Shown piece by piece: positions 1 through 13,438 of a stretch of 64,000 bases of DNA (within the stretch, counting starts at the first letter, position 1; the number at the start of each line of letters is the position of its first letter). Made by a program: the position numbers and the translations under genes. Source of the DNA: Rotaria macrura (Eukaryota; Rotifera; Eurotatoria; Philodinida; Philodinidae); assembly GCA_900239685.1 (NCBI GenBank), contig OENT01000348.1, positions 62,001-126,000 on the forward strand, written 5' to 3'. Under the pieces are notes generated by a model. That model was not told the DNA's origin and searched no databases. It saw only the letters and a program-made list of their open reading frames with translations.

Positions 1-1002
1 AGAATATGCGTTTCTGTATCATTGAAAGTAACAAGCCATTCTTCGCCGTTCATACGTTGTTTATTAAAATCATCTGTAAAAGTTTTTAAAGCACGAAGAT
101 GAAGTGCTTTTTTATCTGTTAGAACATGCGCAGTTTCAACCGATACAACTGTTTCCTAAAATGTGTCATTCATTATAAAAACAATATCCTAATAACAAAA
201 CAATACAAATTTTATTTACATATGCAAGTGGTAGATAGGCACCGGTTTTTTTAACTAGCCATTCTTCACCAGTAACACGTCGTTGACCACTACGATCAAT
301 GATTTCTTTTTTTGCACATAATCGAATAGCTTGATTCGAGCTAATAACCGTCGCCCGGATCTGTTCTTCGACACTAACTTCTTTACGTGGAATGTATGTA
401 CCGGGTCCTTCAAATAGCCATTCGTCTCCCGCACGTCGTTGTTCTTTTGTTGTTTCATCTTCGAAATCTAGTACAGCTTTCAAGCGTAATGCAGAATTTG
501 CTGGTACAACTTTGAGAGGTGTGACTGGCTGAAAAGCAAAGCCATCAACTAGATATTGAAAAACGAAAGAAAAATGATAGTACTTGACGAAGGACTTCGC
601 CGGGATAAAGTGGAAACGGTGCTTGATCAGGTTGTGCAAGACGAATATCCAAATCAGCATGAATAAGTTTAGCTTGACCACTGTTATCATATTCAACTTC
701 TCCAGCTGCATTACGTACGACCGGTGATTCAATAACACAATAATGACGGGATCTAAACATGATTACAAATATTATTATTATTTGTTTGTTCTATCAAATA
801 AGAATATTACGTACGGTACTGTTATCATTTTTTCTGGTCCAACAGTAACTGTTTCATTGTCTTGTTTAATGAACGTTTTTGGACCAACTTCAAGTCGTGT
901 TACATTTGTATTTTGATCCAAGACATGTATATAATGATACGGTGGTATACGATACAATGGACTCGATCCATTTTTACTGGCAGATGTAGTTGGCAGACTC
1001 AT
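1..1002 (-). CDS. MVP: Major vault protein (MVP), N-terminal part, runs off window
   Basis: MVP is the main shell subunit of the cytoplasmic vault ribonucleoprotein particle. Four coding exons are visible: 815-1002, 584-752, 220-528 and <1-155. Joined phases are consistent (188+169+309+155 nt, about 273 residues). The start ATG at 1002 opens a protein whose residues 19-30 read [12 protein letters not shown], the hallmark N-terminus of animal MVP. Further family motifs are [41 protein letters not shown] and GEEWLV, i.e. successive MVP shell repeats. Exon 3 is entered at the CTTTTCAG acceptor, giving [14 protein letters not shown], which matches the human arrangement. Introns are 55-65 bp. The shoulder domain, cap helix and stop lie outside the window. 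Family assignment is very secure; exon borders are inferred by eye. Confidence 0.95.
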
Positions 1003-4000
1003 ATCTTATGTTAATAACGATCTAGATGAAGGTGTAAAAAATGAATGTCTACTTATAAAATAATGAAAAATAACGAAGATATGAACAAGATATTACCCAC
1101 GAGACGATGAAAGATATTTTTTCAAACGATTGTGCAAGTTTACCCCCAGAAGAAAAAGACCGAGAAATCAAAAATCTATGAATCTCTCTCTTGCTTTCTG
1201 TCATGTCAATGTAATTGCACAATATTGGGTGGTTTCTTTTCACATCGTTTTCATATTTTTCTCTATGTTGAGGACAGAATACAATCGTAGCCACGTAAAT
1301 ACTGGTGAATCATACTGATGAAAAACAATGCAAACTAACAATATACCCCCAATTATTCATTCTGATTTTGACCTAGAGAACTATTACAACGAAATATTAA
1401 AAAAGCTATTCATCGCGATCGTATAGTTTATTGACAAAATACACTTGATGGTCTTCATGCAAACGTACTTGTTTTTTCAATAATTAGGTCAAGCTGATTC
1501 CCAAAAAAAAGTGTTAATGTCCATTATGAACAATGTCTTATTACTAAAACAGTCCTGAGAAAAATGTTCAATGTCGAAATTGTCACAGAAAAAAAAAGTC
1601 CTCTATCGGAAACGCAATAGAAAAATATATTCGTTCGTCTGCAATATCCTTCAACTATTTCGTAAAATGAAAAACGATCATGTTATTAATTGAGCATATG
1701 CTTAGTTATTTGGGTCGAAGAGTTTGTCACTTGTATCCTATATGATCACAAGTAAATAATAATAAAAGTAAACAAAAACACATCTGAATCAAATCGTATT
1801 TCGTTTCAAACATCTCAATTGATTTCAAAAAAATAACTATGTCATCTAGCCGAGTCGTATTCGTGAATTTTGTACGGGGATGCCTACCCGCAGAGAAAAT
1901 GTTTGATTGAGTGAATAATATTTTCACCATTGTACTCTCTTCCAGGCATTTTTTTTCTGCAAGCGCAATGCCAAGTTACCATGAGAACCGCTCTTCTCTT
2001 ATTAAGCTCTTTTTATCACAGTCATTATCGTCATTGTCTACACATTTCATGCCATCCTTTTTTTTTCTGTTACTGATATGGACCAAACCTGCTGTTACAA
2101 TGACAGCATCGAACTAAGAACGAGATAAGTTAGTTATCGATGGATTTTAATTCTTCTGAACATTCATTTGCAGAAGGACATTCTACCTGAAATATTTGTG
2201 CGAGAGCATTATATGTAGAATGGAAGATGATGATATATACATTATCCAATATTAGATTTTTATAATTAGGTCACTATTCTATGAACTTAATAACAAGTGT
2301 GAATGAACAGCCTAAACGTCTGACTAATAGCTTTGAAAAAATTTGCTTCAAATACGAAAAGAAAAGTAGAGCAGAATATTATCATTTTAGTGACATATAT
2401 AATCATTCATCACATAGTAATATGTATTCGATCGACAGATTTTCCCAAAAACGAAAACAGCAACTCACTGTCTTCATATGAAACGTCGAATATTTAATAT
2501 ACTCTGCAAGACATGACATATCTACAGCTTGTTTGATTTATTTTCAAGAATTTCGCTCTATTGATGTAAAACACTCCAAGTCTTGCCACTTAAATGGAGT
2601 ACTCATCGTTCTTTGTTATTCTATTTTTTTTCACTGTCCAAAAATTTCACAAGTATGAAAATGCATCAAAATTTGGTTTCTTTTGTACAAAGATTATTTT
2701 TATTTTTGAAACGATTTTCTTCTATCATTATCAAAATCGTGATATTTTCTTAGAATAGTAATAGATCTGTTTGATCTAACATAATTTCAAGTCACTGTTG
2801 CGCTAACATATGTACAAAGTCAATCAGATTAACTTGATGCAACTGTATCCGTAGATCTAATAGTTTAATATTTCTTCATTTTAAGTGAAGTTTCAGTTCA
2901 TTCGTATGTAACACTCTTCATAATACCGTACTTTTAATAAATATTCATGTCAATATTTTCTTGGTTTGAATATGAAATGTACATTTTATCACACTGCAAT
3001 CATTTTTTCTCATTTTGAAAAGTCACAATGACATGAGCAAATGCGTTGCATATATTTTTTGAATTGTACACTCATTATTGCGATGTATGCAATCGCTTTC
3101 ATTGTTGATTTAACATATTATAATTTTCAACAAAGTTGACGACAATTTATTGAGAGACTATCAATAGTTATCAATTCTACGATGTAAATATTCTAACTAT
3201 GTCTATCTCACATGTAACACAGAAGATCAACGATGAGAAAGGAATACTAGTAAAAAATGATGCAAAACAAGAATAAATACATATTCTCGAAAACAATCCT
3301 ACATATGTTTTTCATCGTATTACTTTTACACGATGATATTTATTATACGGTGAATTTTGAGAATGAATAAAAAAGCAATTCATAGAATGTCTATATGTAA
3401 TTACTTAATTAGAAAACAATTAGAAAAAACATTGTCAAAGAAGAGAAGGATTAATTTTAAAGAGGATTTAATTCTACAGTATCGTATTTATCGACTATCA
3501 CTTTCTTTCATCTGTTCTCATGTTTAACGAGTCAAATTTTAATCGTAATTCAAATATTGAAATTACTGTAATTGTGAACGAACGCAATAAATGCATAATT
3601 ATTATTGTTCTTAACGTCATGGCAATCAGAGTCCAATGAAAGACAGACATAACGATTTAGCTATATACTGTTCCAATTTATATTGATTATTATAAGCTTT
3701 CCAATTTCAACAGACAATATAATTTTACGATGAATACTCAAATGAACACAACAGTTTCTTAATTTTATGGTAACGATCATCTTTTAAATAAAAATAAGAA
3801 ATAGAGCAGCATGGATATTACAATTTAAGAGTTCTCTGAAAAGTCGATCGATTTGAACACAACATACGAACTCGGATCTTCAGTTGGAGAAATATAGAAA
3901 CTTTAAGAAATTCTTCTTCCTGTCTATTTTACTTATAGTTGAAACAAAACAGGAGATATCGATAACCATGGACTTTGAATAAAAAAATAATCTTGATTAA

Positions 4001-6534
4001 AATGAACACAATAGGATTTATTTTAATGCATACTGATATGTATGAATCGTTGTCATCTATCACAATATCTCGAGATCATTTTTGTGTACTCAAAAAGTGA
4101 GTACACTACTAAAATCGGTCAGTGTGTCCGTCCGGCCGGCCGTCCGTTTATTCGATAACTCTTCACAATTACATTCGATTGAGTTGAAATTTTGTGCACA
4201 GAATTGTCTTATCAATATCTAGGTCAAGTTCGAAGATGAGAAGGATCCGTCGAGAAATGGCTGAGTTATTGAAAAAATTGTCATTTTTCACCAAACAATC
4301 CCTGAGGTGGGGTACAGGGATTTTTTCAAAAAAAACTTTTTTCTCAGAATTATCCACAACGTATATAAATCGACTCAGTTTTTAACGCTGATTCCGAATC
4401 TGATATTAGTTTTGAACCAAATCGAGCTTTCTAAAAGAACATCGCCTGAAAAAGGTCTCAAATGCACAAAAACTGCATCTAGAAACAAAATTGCCTAGAT
4501 ATGTCTGAGATGATCAGTAGTTTTGGAGTTTCCCAAAAAGGTTTACCAAGATACTTCATCCGTGCACACATTCTAGAATGACTGATTTGTCTCATTCACT
4601 TTTTGAAGTCTGCATAACTCTCGGACATAAGTCCGAAGTTTTCACATTTATTATTATTACAGATAGTGTTGCGAAATCTTCTGTGAGTGACAGAAAAACA
4701 AGAAATGGTTGTTTCAACCAAAACCTTTCTCTCTAATCATTGAAACTTGAAGATAAAAGTGCTAACAACGGCATAACAGTGATAGTGAAAATAAACTTTC
4801 ACATTTTGTCAACTAGAGGATTTTGTAAAAGTGTGACTAACTAGTTCAATGTTGTGATTTAACACTGTTGCGAAGAACATCTATATGAATCAATGAATTT
4901 TTTTCATAGCATGGAAATGTAAGAAATATTACCATCTAGCTATGCTCTCGCTTTCATTACGGATGGCCGAATGACATGTTATTATTGATGTCTCACATAA
5001 TCGATCAAAACAATAAGCATCAGTCTAAATAAAATACTAGCTGAAGTTTCGTCAGTTAATTCTTGTCATTATTTCGAATTCAACTGCTTTTAAAATTAAT
5101 TCAATCGCAACATATTTTGTCACCTGAAATTGCAATTATTCCTACTACTCGTTTTATCTTTCTTTCAATCACTCATCTCATGAATCGATATGTTTTAAAC
5201 TTCAGATTGACCTACAGCTCACAAAAGAAATTGACATAAATCAACCGTTACGAAATTCTAGTCGATTTTCTTCTACAAAATCAATATAAAGACAACTAAC
5301 TTCTGTTACTTTCTACAGGATTTCAGCAGTAATTCCTATTCTGAAGATAAAGTTAAAAGCAGACAATTGTAGATTGAATGGGTTGTAAGTATTTTTCTCG
5401 AGATTTTGTTTGAGCTGCAAAACCTTAGTTAAAATTTTCATTGAAAGTTTTTTTTGTTTACATCTTCAAAATGATTGTGGTCTAGTGTCAATACTCTCAT
5501 AAGAAAGTTGCTAACGAATTCCGGTTATCATTTCTAATAGAAACATCGACGAATTCTCTTTCTTGTCGTGCAACATAATCGTTCTTTAATATCATCAGCA
5601 ATTAAGAAACTTGTGAATTCTATAGATTATAACATATGATAGTAGTACTAGCAGGATTATTATAAAGGATTTTATTTCTATTCGATATATGTCGATAATC
5701 AGCGATATTACATGGTATTTAAAATCCTAACATAAATTATTTTATTCACGTTAATCTCAAAGTAATCTTAAAAAGTAAGTCTCCCTTTCAAAAAAGAAAC
5801 TACCGAATTAGATTTTAATATTTGCGAAAGAAAGAGACACACCTACTCATACAAACAAATATCGTATGAAAGTACGATTATCATTATTTTCTATCATAGA
5901 CTCTTAAGCCAGTTCAATCAGATTGTTCTCTAATGAGCATAACTTCGACTAAAATAAAATCAACTGACAAATGATGAATAACTAAAACATTTCAAAAGAA
6001 AAAGTTAGCATCATGTAAACGAAAAACCAGAGTTCTGAAAATGTAAAACCATATCGACATAGGTCATTACTTCAAAACATATTCTTGCATCATCACAATC
6101 AATGATTCGATGCTCAAAAACATTATTCTGTTCGTAAGTATTTTTCAAGAGCTCTAGATTTTTATTTTCGAACATGTAAGTTGACAAAAAAAAATGAAAG
6201 AAACACACCGACAATTACACGAAAAAGAAAAGAGGGGCAGACGACGTGATTGAACAAATAGAGTAACCACACTGACATACAAATAAACAAAAAGAAAAAA
6301 CAAGAATGTCTATATTTATTTTTCATAAACATCTTTTTGAATCTGTTTTTTTCTTTTCTAAAGACACAAACTAAACGTTATTTAAACAAACAAACAAAAA
6401 GACAAATTACATTATGCGTTATTCAATATGAACTACCACAATAATGTCTAGAATTTGTATTTTTTTTTTAAATTGAGTTCTAGGTTAGTTTTGGATTTGG
6501 TAAAAAGAAAAAAAAACAACAATAATGCATATTA
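1003..6534. other. Intergenic region, no gene recognised
   Basis: About 5.5 kb of AT-rich DNA between the MVP start and the SUN gene stop. The short open frames here have no recognisable domain, no exon-like partners and skewed low-complexity composition. The only distinct structure is the repeat-like patch at 4084-4640, listed separately. The MVP promoter and the SUN 3' region must lie here, but no core element could be picked out. Confidence 0.6.
4084..4640. repeat. Candidate dispersed repeat with hairpins and GTCCGTCC/GGCCGGCC core
   Basis: The patch opens with a perfect 9-bp inverted repeat, GTGTACTCA (4084-4092) and TGAGTACAC (4098-4106), around a 5-nt loop. It continues into a GC-rich GTCCGTCCGGCCGGCCGTCC stretch at about 4125-4145. 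After that come repeated 'ataactc/gagttatt' phrases and a second perfect hairpin, TCGGAC-ataa-GTCCGA (4621-4636). This style stands out from the flanking AT-rich sequence and suggests a non-autonomous mobile or dispersed element. Only one copy is in the window, so its repeat nature is inferred. The 5' end is set at the first hairpin; the 3' end is uncertain. Confidence 0.4.
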
Positions 6535-9500
6535 TTATGCAGCCGGTGAAGCTGATGGTGGTACCGCTGGTAAATCACCATGAACACGAAATCGATATAC
6601 ACAGGTATAATTTGGATTTCCCCAATTCGATGTTACTCGTAGTTCGATATATTCAACTGTTCGCACATGAACAAGCTAATTATGAAATTCATATTGACAA
6701 TGGTAAATGCAATAAAAGATGAACTAACCTGAGGTTTGAATCGTTGAAGTGCTTTCCCATTTTCGGCATCATAATAATATCGACCGAGTACCACACCTTC
6801 TGTATCATGCTTATCTTTTAAACCCTATGAATAAAAACACATTGAATACAAATAGTTTGTCCTTTAATATCAAATCATCAATAATAGTAGCAGCTATTTT
6901 TAGAAAAACATACAACATCATCCAAAATAAGCAAAAGCTTTTGCATATCAATGCTCAACAACAAATAAAAAAGACCAAACACAAATTGTAAGATCAAACT
7001 TTTACTTCAATTATTTATTCTATGATAATATACATTAGAGATTAAACTGAATACTTTTTGTGTACATGAAGATTTCATATTAAATTGATTCTATCTATAT
7101 GGATAATGTAATAAGTTTTGCATTCTACAAGTTAATCATAAATTTGATGAAAAGATGAGTCTTATTTTAGGTTGAATAATATACGAGTTTCTGTGTGACA
7201 ATTTATTTCTAATCAAGTTTTATAGACAAGGATTAATATTTCGATAGAAAAATTGTTGTTGTAAATCTTGTTCAAAATTTAACTTCTCACATGTTGTACT
7301 ACAGTATATGAATTAGCACTCTCGTATTCACATGAGAATCCTCAGGATAGGATTTTTTTATTTTTCTACGAACAATATTCGACCAAAACTACGCCTAGTA
7401 CTAGACAGAGATCTATGCATTCTCTTTATTCTTATTTCATGATCATAATTCTACACGTAAATTTCGGCGTACGTACGAATAAAAGAATAACGTGCATTTC
7501 TTATTTTATACTTACATAAACAGTAAAGTTTTTCGGTGCACTATTTATATGTCCAACAATCGAAATACGTTTTGATAGATGTTCAAGTACGAATTCAGTC
7601 GGTTTAATTGGTACAGCCAATTTAATGATAACACTTCCTTGATCACCTTTAAAAGGAAAACATTGACCAGGCATTCGACCGGTCTATATAAGAAAAAGAT
7701 ACCAAAATTACTATTATGAATGAAAAATAAACAAACTCTAATTATAATATCCGGTTGTTTAGACATATGTACGATAGGAATGCCAAGAAATTTCACAACA
7801 TTTTGACGTGGTTCATCAGTGAATTCCGTACATCTTGTGTCAACAATTTTGCCACCTAAAAAATAAAAAATTGAGTGCAAGTAACAATAGAAATATTTTC
7901 TGTCATAATCTATTTCAATTTACCATTAGCTTCAAGTGCATAATCAGCTTGACCTGTTTCATCAGCAGCATATTCTTCAATTAATTGTCGAATGAGCTGA
8001 ACAAAAATAAAGCAAATTATTCGTGTTCGTTTTCAAATTTATTTTTTACTTACAGTTTCTAATTCTTGTTCTGAATCAGACTTCTCTGGTTGTCGACTAT
8101 GAAAAATTTTCTCACCTTCACGCTTAAAGTCTGCAATTATAGAGTTAAGCTTTTGTACACAAGTATCACAATATTCTTTGGCATTGTTTTTCGTCGATGC
8201 AAAAAAATTAATAATTGCTGCTATAATATTACTAATTTGTTGATAAACAGTTTTCGTTACACCACGATAAGCTTCGTAGAAGAAATTAATGATGGAATTC
8301 TTTCCACGAATTAACGAATTATAAAATTGTTTGAAATAACGACTACCATCAATAGAAGTGTATTTATGAAGATACTGATAAGAATTCTGTGTTAATTTAT
8401 TTGCTCGTTGTTTATAGTCACGACAATATTGGTATACTTTTGATTGGGGATAACGTTCTAACGGTTTACATGCCAATTGAGGAACTAGAAATATGAGAAA
8501 TCAAACGAGTCTGGTTTGAACAATGATTATGATTTCTATCTTCGTTGTCTAATCTGCTAACTTGCTAATGACTTCACTCACTATCATGATCTCAGGCAAG
8601 ATGAAAGGCGACTAGAAAGAACCATGATCAACGTTCAATGGTTGCTCTTCGAACGAAACAATTTTTATCCTGAATACAGTGAACTTCAAAATCTTTCATG
8701 AACTCAGTTCTCAATAAAATTAATTGATTGTGTACGTTCTGGTATGTCGTTTTTTGTGATAATAATATTTTCGTTTATAAATCTTTGTCTAGAACGTGTT
8801 AATTTTGAATATTTTTCTTTCCTTTGAAAGAATCTTATGTGAGTTTCTGATCATAGAGAATACTTACCGATATAAAGACCAAGCAAAAGAATAAGTGGAA
8901 TCAATAACCACCACGGTACACCCGTAACTTGATCCCATAGAAAATTGAATAAAGTAATTGGTAAACGAACAAGATTTTTAGTATGCGTAATAAAAATGTT
9001 CTCTGTAGATTCGTCGACTTTTCCATCTATAACATCTTTTTCTTGATTGTGTTGTTGTTGTGCTTCGACGACTTCAACTTCACGACCATCTTGACTTGAC
9101 CGTTCTTGTCGTTGCTCACTTTCAATATCACGTGGCGTCGAGTGAGCTGGTGGACGTCGACGAAGGTTGTAACTTGTTACTTGACGGTTCACTGATGATT
9201 GAGATGATGTACGTGAAGAAAATCTTGTACTTCTTTGAGTTGTTGGTGAATTAAGAATTGGTGCTGTTTCTTGTTGATCCGTACTATGATGTGTGAAACG
9301 ATCACGTAAGGCTGAATAGCCATTAGCTATTTGTGAACGAACATTGGAAATAAAACGTGTTGGTGATGAAAATACTGAATTTTCTGATGAAAAACTCGGT
9401 GATCCAAATGGGCGATAATCACCATGTAAATCACGACGAGCCATAACTGGCACAAGATATGTATCATTCTCCGTCACAGGCTTATAGGAAACACTAAAAG

Positions 9501-11392
9501 AAAAACATTACTTAGATGTTTGATTCGATGTCGCAATACATGATCCTGGTTCGAATCTCTAGGAGTAAGGCCATAGAGACCATTCGTAAATCAATCAATT
9601 TCTAACATACTATGAATAACTTGTTGATACATCTTCTATTGTGTGTTCGAGTGTTACTACGTCCACTTATGAAACTTGAATATAACCTCTCGTAGTATTT
9701 ACTACAGCACGAATACAATGAGGCTTCTCTACCTTACGAGTAGTTGTTATATATCAGTAAAAAAGGAACCTATCATCATGTCAATAACAAAAATTAAAGA
9801 TCACTCATTTCTGACACTTGGTGAACCTAACATTAATGGTAGAGCACATCATATGATATTTTCTTGTGTCGGTTTACTTCGATCAAAAGTAATCATTCAA
9901 CTCATCTATGTAATGCTTGTCATTTCAATCAACGATTATCATCTTTCTTATATCGACAATAAAAAATGACATATATCTTGAGAAAAATAAACTTCAATGA
10001 AAATACATAGAGAACATTCACATACGATCTTACTCCTAAATAGCTATATGATATTGTTAACTAGGATTTCTGAACTTGAATTTAAATGTTTTCAACTAAA
10101 GTTTCTCTAAACGGTCAACCAGAAATTTCTCAGTTGTTACTACTTGTTTCTTTAACTTTCGATCTTGAAAATATGGACCCTTAAATTTTCTAATTGATAT
10201 TCAAAATAAGTACGGTGAATTAGATTGTGTATGATAAGCTTGACAGGATTTCATTACTGTTCTCTTCTTTTTATGCATATTCAATATTCTATAATTATAT
10301 ATAGCGCTATCAACATCTGCTGTTCATTTCGACTGTATTCAAGTTTCTATGCTATTCGTAGAAGGTTATTTTTCATTGAAAAGCTCTTAGTTTTTTTTAT
10401 TATCTTCAAATTCAATATTATTTGTAAAATATTAATGATACCTTGTTGATGAAGGTCAACGCTCTATGAAACATTCTTCGCTGTGCCCCTTCATATTCAA
10501 GAGAATGAGCAAGGTCTACTTGAATACATAGAAAACTGATTGAAGTAGTGTTCATGGCTGAAAAAGACAGTCACATTACAGTTCATTATTATCTGAATCA
10601 ATAAAAAACATAGTTCTTTGCGTAGAATTGAAGCCTTAAAAAATCATAGAATTCACTTTCAACAAGATGCTTTCGTCTCGTAAAACAAGCATACATAGTT
10701 AAGATATACATTGCATGTCACTCATTTTTCACTATCTTGGGCGAGAACAGTAAAAGGTACACATCTTGATATTAATCGATGATAAGAATGCGATATGATC
10801 TATACAGATTTATGCGTTGCGTAAAAATTAGATGTTTCATGTTATTCGACTTCTACCAAGTTTCGGAGTCTTTGACATGTCACTAACATATAACTCGACA
10901 CTAAATGATATCGTATATCAAAAAGTATATGTACACACTCTCAAGTATTCCTTTTGTTACTATGAATAATAATGCAAGTCACACTACTATTCGTAGCAAC
11001 CTAATGATGCATTTATTGAAATGAGTGCACTAAATAATAGCGGAGAGTCATTAAATCTTCAATAGAAAAGACTCACCTGTGAGCATAAGTATAAGTTGTC
11101 GGTGGGAGTCCACTAAAATAGAAATATTATTTCTCTCGTTAGAATATTCGGCTGATTCACATTTTGTTTTAGTAAATTAGAATACTTACTCAGTAGGTGA
11201 TTTGGTATTTTGAAGTATATCATAAACACTTCTACTTGCCGTTGTTGATCCCACTCGTCGTTTAGTTATCGTATCTGTACGTATTTCAGTTTCGATAAAG
11301 ATCGGTCGACGATTTGTCGTTGAAGAATTCGAACCTGATATTGTTAGTGTATTGATTTCAGTAACATCATCATCGATAATTATATCTGTCAT
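6535..11392 (-). CDS. SUN-domain protein, inner nuclear membrane LINC complex
   Basis: SUN proteins span the inner nuclear membrane and bind KASH proteins in the perinuclear space to link the lamina to the cytoskeleton. Nine exons join in phase: 11190-11392, 11077-11112, 8868-9493, 8054-8484, 7924-7996, 7737-7855, 7516-7683, 6729-6824 and 6535-6675, giving 630 residues. Residues 1-268 are a Ser/Thr/Arg-rich nucleoplasmic part. Residues about 269-288 (PWWLLIPLILLLGLYI) are the membrane segment. Residues 289-432 are helical and lumenal. Residues 433-630 are the SUN domain: EEYAADETGQADYALEANGG, then GKIVDTRC, GQCFPFKGDQG, SAPKNFTVY, TSNWGNPNYTC and YRFRVHG. The Cys in GQCFPFKG aligns with the SUN2 cysteine that bonds to KASH. 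SUN1/2 type is inferred from the single membrane segment and C-terminal SUN domain. Intron 2 (9494-11076) is 1.58 kb, long for this locus. The true start could lie further 5' if another exon exists. Confidence 0.92.
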
Positions 11393-11686
11393 AGTTGAGG
11401 AGGTATTTCGTTTTACTCTATCTATTACAAAAATTGATCTGAAATGAAAGGAGAGAGAAGAATAAAAAAAAGAAAACTTTAACGTCTACTGTATATCGTG
11501 ACCTACGTATGAAACAGAATGAACAAACACAATATGAACAAAGTTCGACCGGTTCGATCATGAACGAGGATAGATTAGAAGCAGACGAAGAGAAGAGAAG
11601 AAAAATAGAAAAGGAAAAAATACAAGAAACATGTACATGTTCGTCCTGTCCTTTTCATATATATATATATATACATGTGTATCTGA

Positions 11687-12935
11687 TTAAAGATGGATAG
11701 AGAGAGGCGACACATAACGATCATTTAAAATATCAAGTAAAGTTAATAGAATTTGGGGTATAGATGAAAAATATTTTAACCATATACGTATACATTCTTG
11801 TTGCATATCTGTACGTTGATTTTCATTGATACTTTTTAAATAGTACGGTAGAAGACTTAATGATGAATTCGTATAGATAATAATTGATTTCGACCAATTA
11901 ATTATTTCACTAAATGGTAGAATGAATAATTCATTATCATTGGTTGTTATAACAGGTATACAACCATATTGTAGAACTTCAAGAAAACGATACGAATATA
12001 AACGACGACCACTAGGTACAAGACAAAAATAGGATGAACGAAGAAGTTCTACGTATTCTAGTTGATCATAGGAATCATTTGTTTCATTATCTGTATATTT
12101 TATAATAATATCATCATTATTATTCAAATGACGAAAAAATGTACGATGATGTTGAACATCTTCATAACTTTTACCTTTGAATGAAAGTAGAATTTTACGT
12201 TTCGATGAAAATCTATTCGTTAGATTTGACGGATAATCAGAATGAAACAATGGAAATGTTATATCTGATGAACATTTATAATTCTTATAAGTATAACTTG
12301 TTGAAGCAAGAATATATTGTGATGGTAACGTAAAATCTAGTGTACGTTGATATGAAGGCCATGTTCCTACAAGAGAATGCATATGAGAATATACATTACT
12401 CTATCTCTGAGTTGGATAGGAAGAGAAAGAAAAAGTAACTACCTGTATAATGATTGAATATTAGATGGATTTTATTCGGATCTGACCATTCAGGAAAAAA
12501 TTTCAAACGCTGTTCAATGAAGTATGTATAGTAACCGTTCTTCGATCGACGATCTCGATCAATCGTGTCAACCGGAGCTACATGTATACAAGCTGATGAT
12601 GAATCATTCGTATAATAAGATGAATTCCTTATTGTATCAAGAAGAATCGTGAAGATAGGCGAGCGTACATAAGTGACATTTGGATAGTGAATATTTTGAT
12701 CGATATGAATAGAAAAACGTGTTATATTATTTGGACACTTTAGTTTTTTTGAACAATTTAATTTCGTATTTAAATTATCAAATGAAGGTAATAGAGTAGA
12801 TTTCTCAATATGAGAATAATCATAGAAGAGTTGAAAGATGAGCGCAAATTGCACAAAACATATAAGAATACAAATAGCAGCAAGAAAAATAAAGCGTTGA
12901 GATAGATGAGAAAATATGAGAAATGATTTTATCAT
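11687..12935 (-). CDS. Exostosin-like (GT47) type II Golgi glycosyltransferase
   Basis: Two exons, 12443-12935 and 11687-12366, join in phase (ACA-G|GA-ACA) to give 390 residues. Residues about 13-36 form a hydrophobic signal anchor after a short basic N-terminus, the usual type II topology of Golgi enzymes. The downstream sequence matches the exostosin GT47 domain: HLIFNHYTGTWPSY, ILLSFKGKSYEDV, a central CLVPSGRRLYSYRFLEVLQY (EXT: [20 protein letters not shown]), GCIPVI, LPFSEIINWSKS, and a terminal YFSSIPQILLTLLDILNDR. EXT proteins polymerise heparan sulfate; the GT47 domain is thought to add glucuronic acid. The protein ends right after GT47 and lacks the C-terminal GT64 domain of EXT1/EXT2, so it is a GT47-only enzyme and its donor sugar cannot be stated. 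It lies 294 bp upstream of the SUN start on the same strand and is divergent to KDM2. Several N-x-S/T sequons are present. Confidence 0.88.
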
Positions 12936-13438
12936 TGTAAAATATTTATGTATACGTTAGGAGTTCTCAATTGAGCAGAGATAAAGAAACAAATACCACA
13001 GAAATATATTTATTGTACATGCGCAATAACCAATTCGTATTATGATGTTTGTCCTCTGTGACTTTATAACATCTATGCAATCACAATTTTCCTACATCGG
13101 CAACTAGTGACCTCATTTAATTGAAAAATTCAATTATTTATCTTTGTTTAATTAAAAAAACATACAGTTCTGAGCTTTATCATTAACAAATGAAATAGAA
13201 AATTAAAATAAGAATTAAAAAACTGATTAGCATCTGATGCATTAGGCATAAAAATTTTCCTTTTTCTATTATCGACTTTGTACTACTTAATTGTTTTTGT
13301 ATCAAACGGTTGAGTCATTCATATGTTAAATAATCTCAATCTATCAATCAAATAAATCATTTAAATGAAATCTCGAAAAAACACCAAAAAGCAATAGGAA
13401 TTTTTTTTCCTTTTTTTTTCATTCTGTATAATAATAAT
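12936..13438. promoter_or_regulatory. Divergent promoter region of the GT47 gene and KDM2-like gene
   Basis: The two start codons face away from each other across 503 bp, so both promoters must lie here or in 5' UTR introns. At 13018-13035 there is an NRF1-like half site (CATGCGCAA) directly followed by a CCAAT box (AACCAATT). The remainder is very AT-rich with T runs near the KDM2 ATG. The role of these sites is inferred from sequence similarity only. Confidence 0.4.

Noticed and set aside
1049..1318. Overlapping 81- and 62-codon frames upstream of MVP
   Set aside because: No domain, no splice context and no conserved pattern; neither strand stands out.
9545..9580. GGTTCGAATC, a tRNA T-loop-like word
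   Set aside because: The flanking 5-bp stems do not pair and no D-arm, anticodon arm or acceptor stem fits around it; it lies in a SUN intron.
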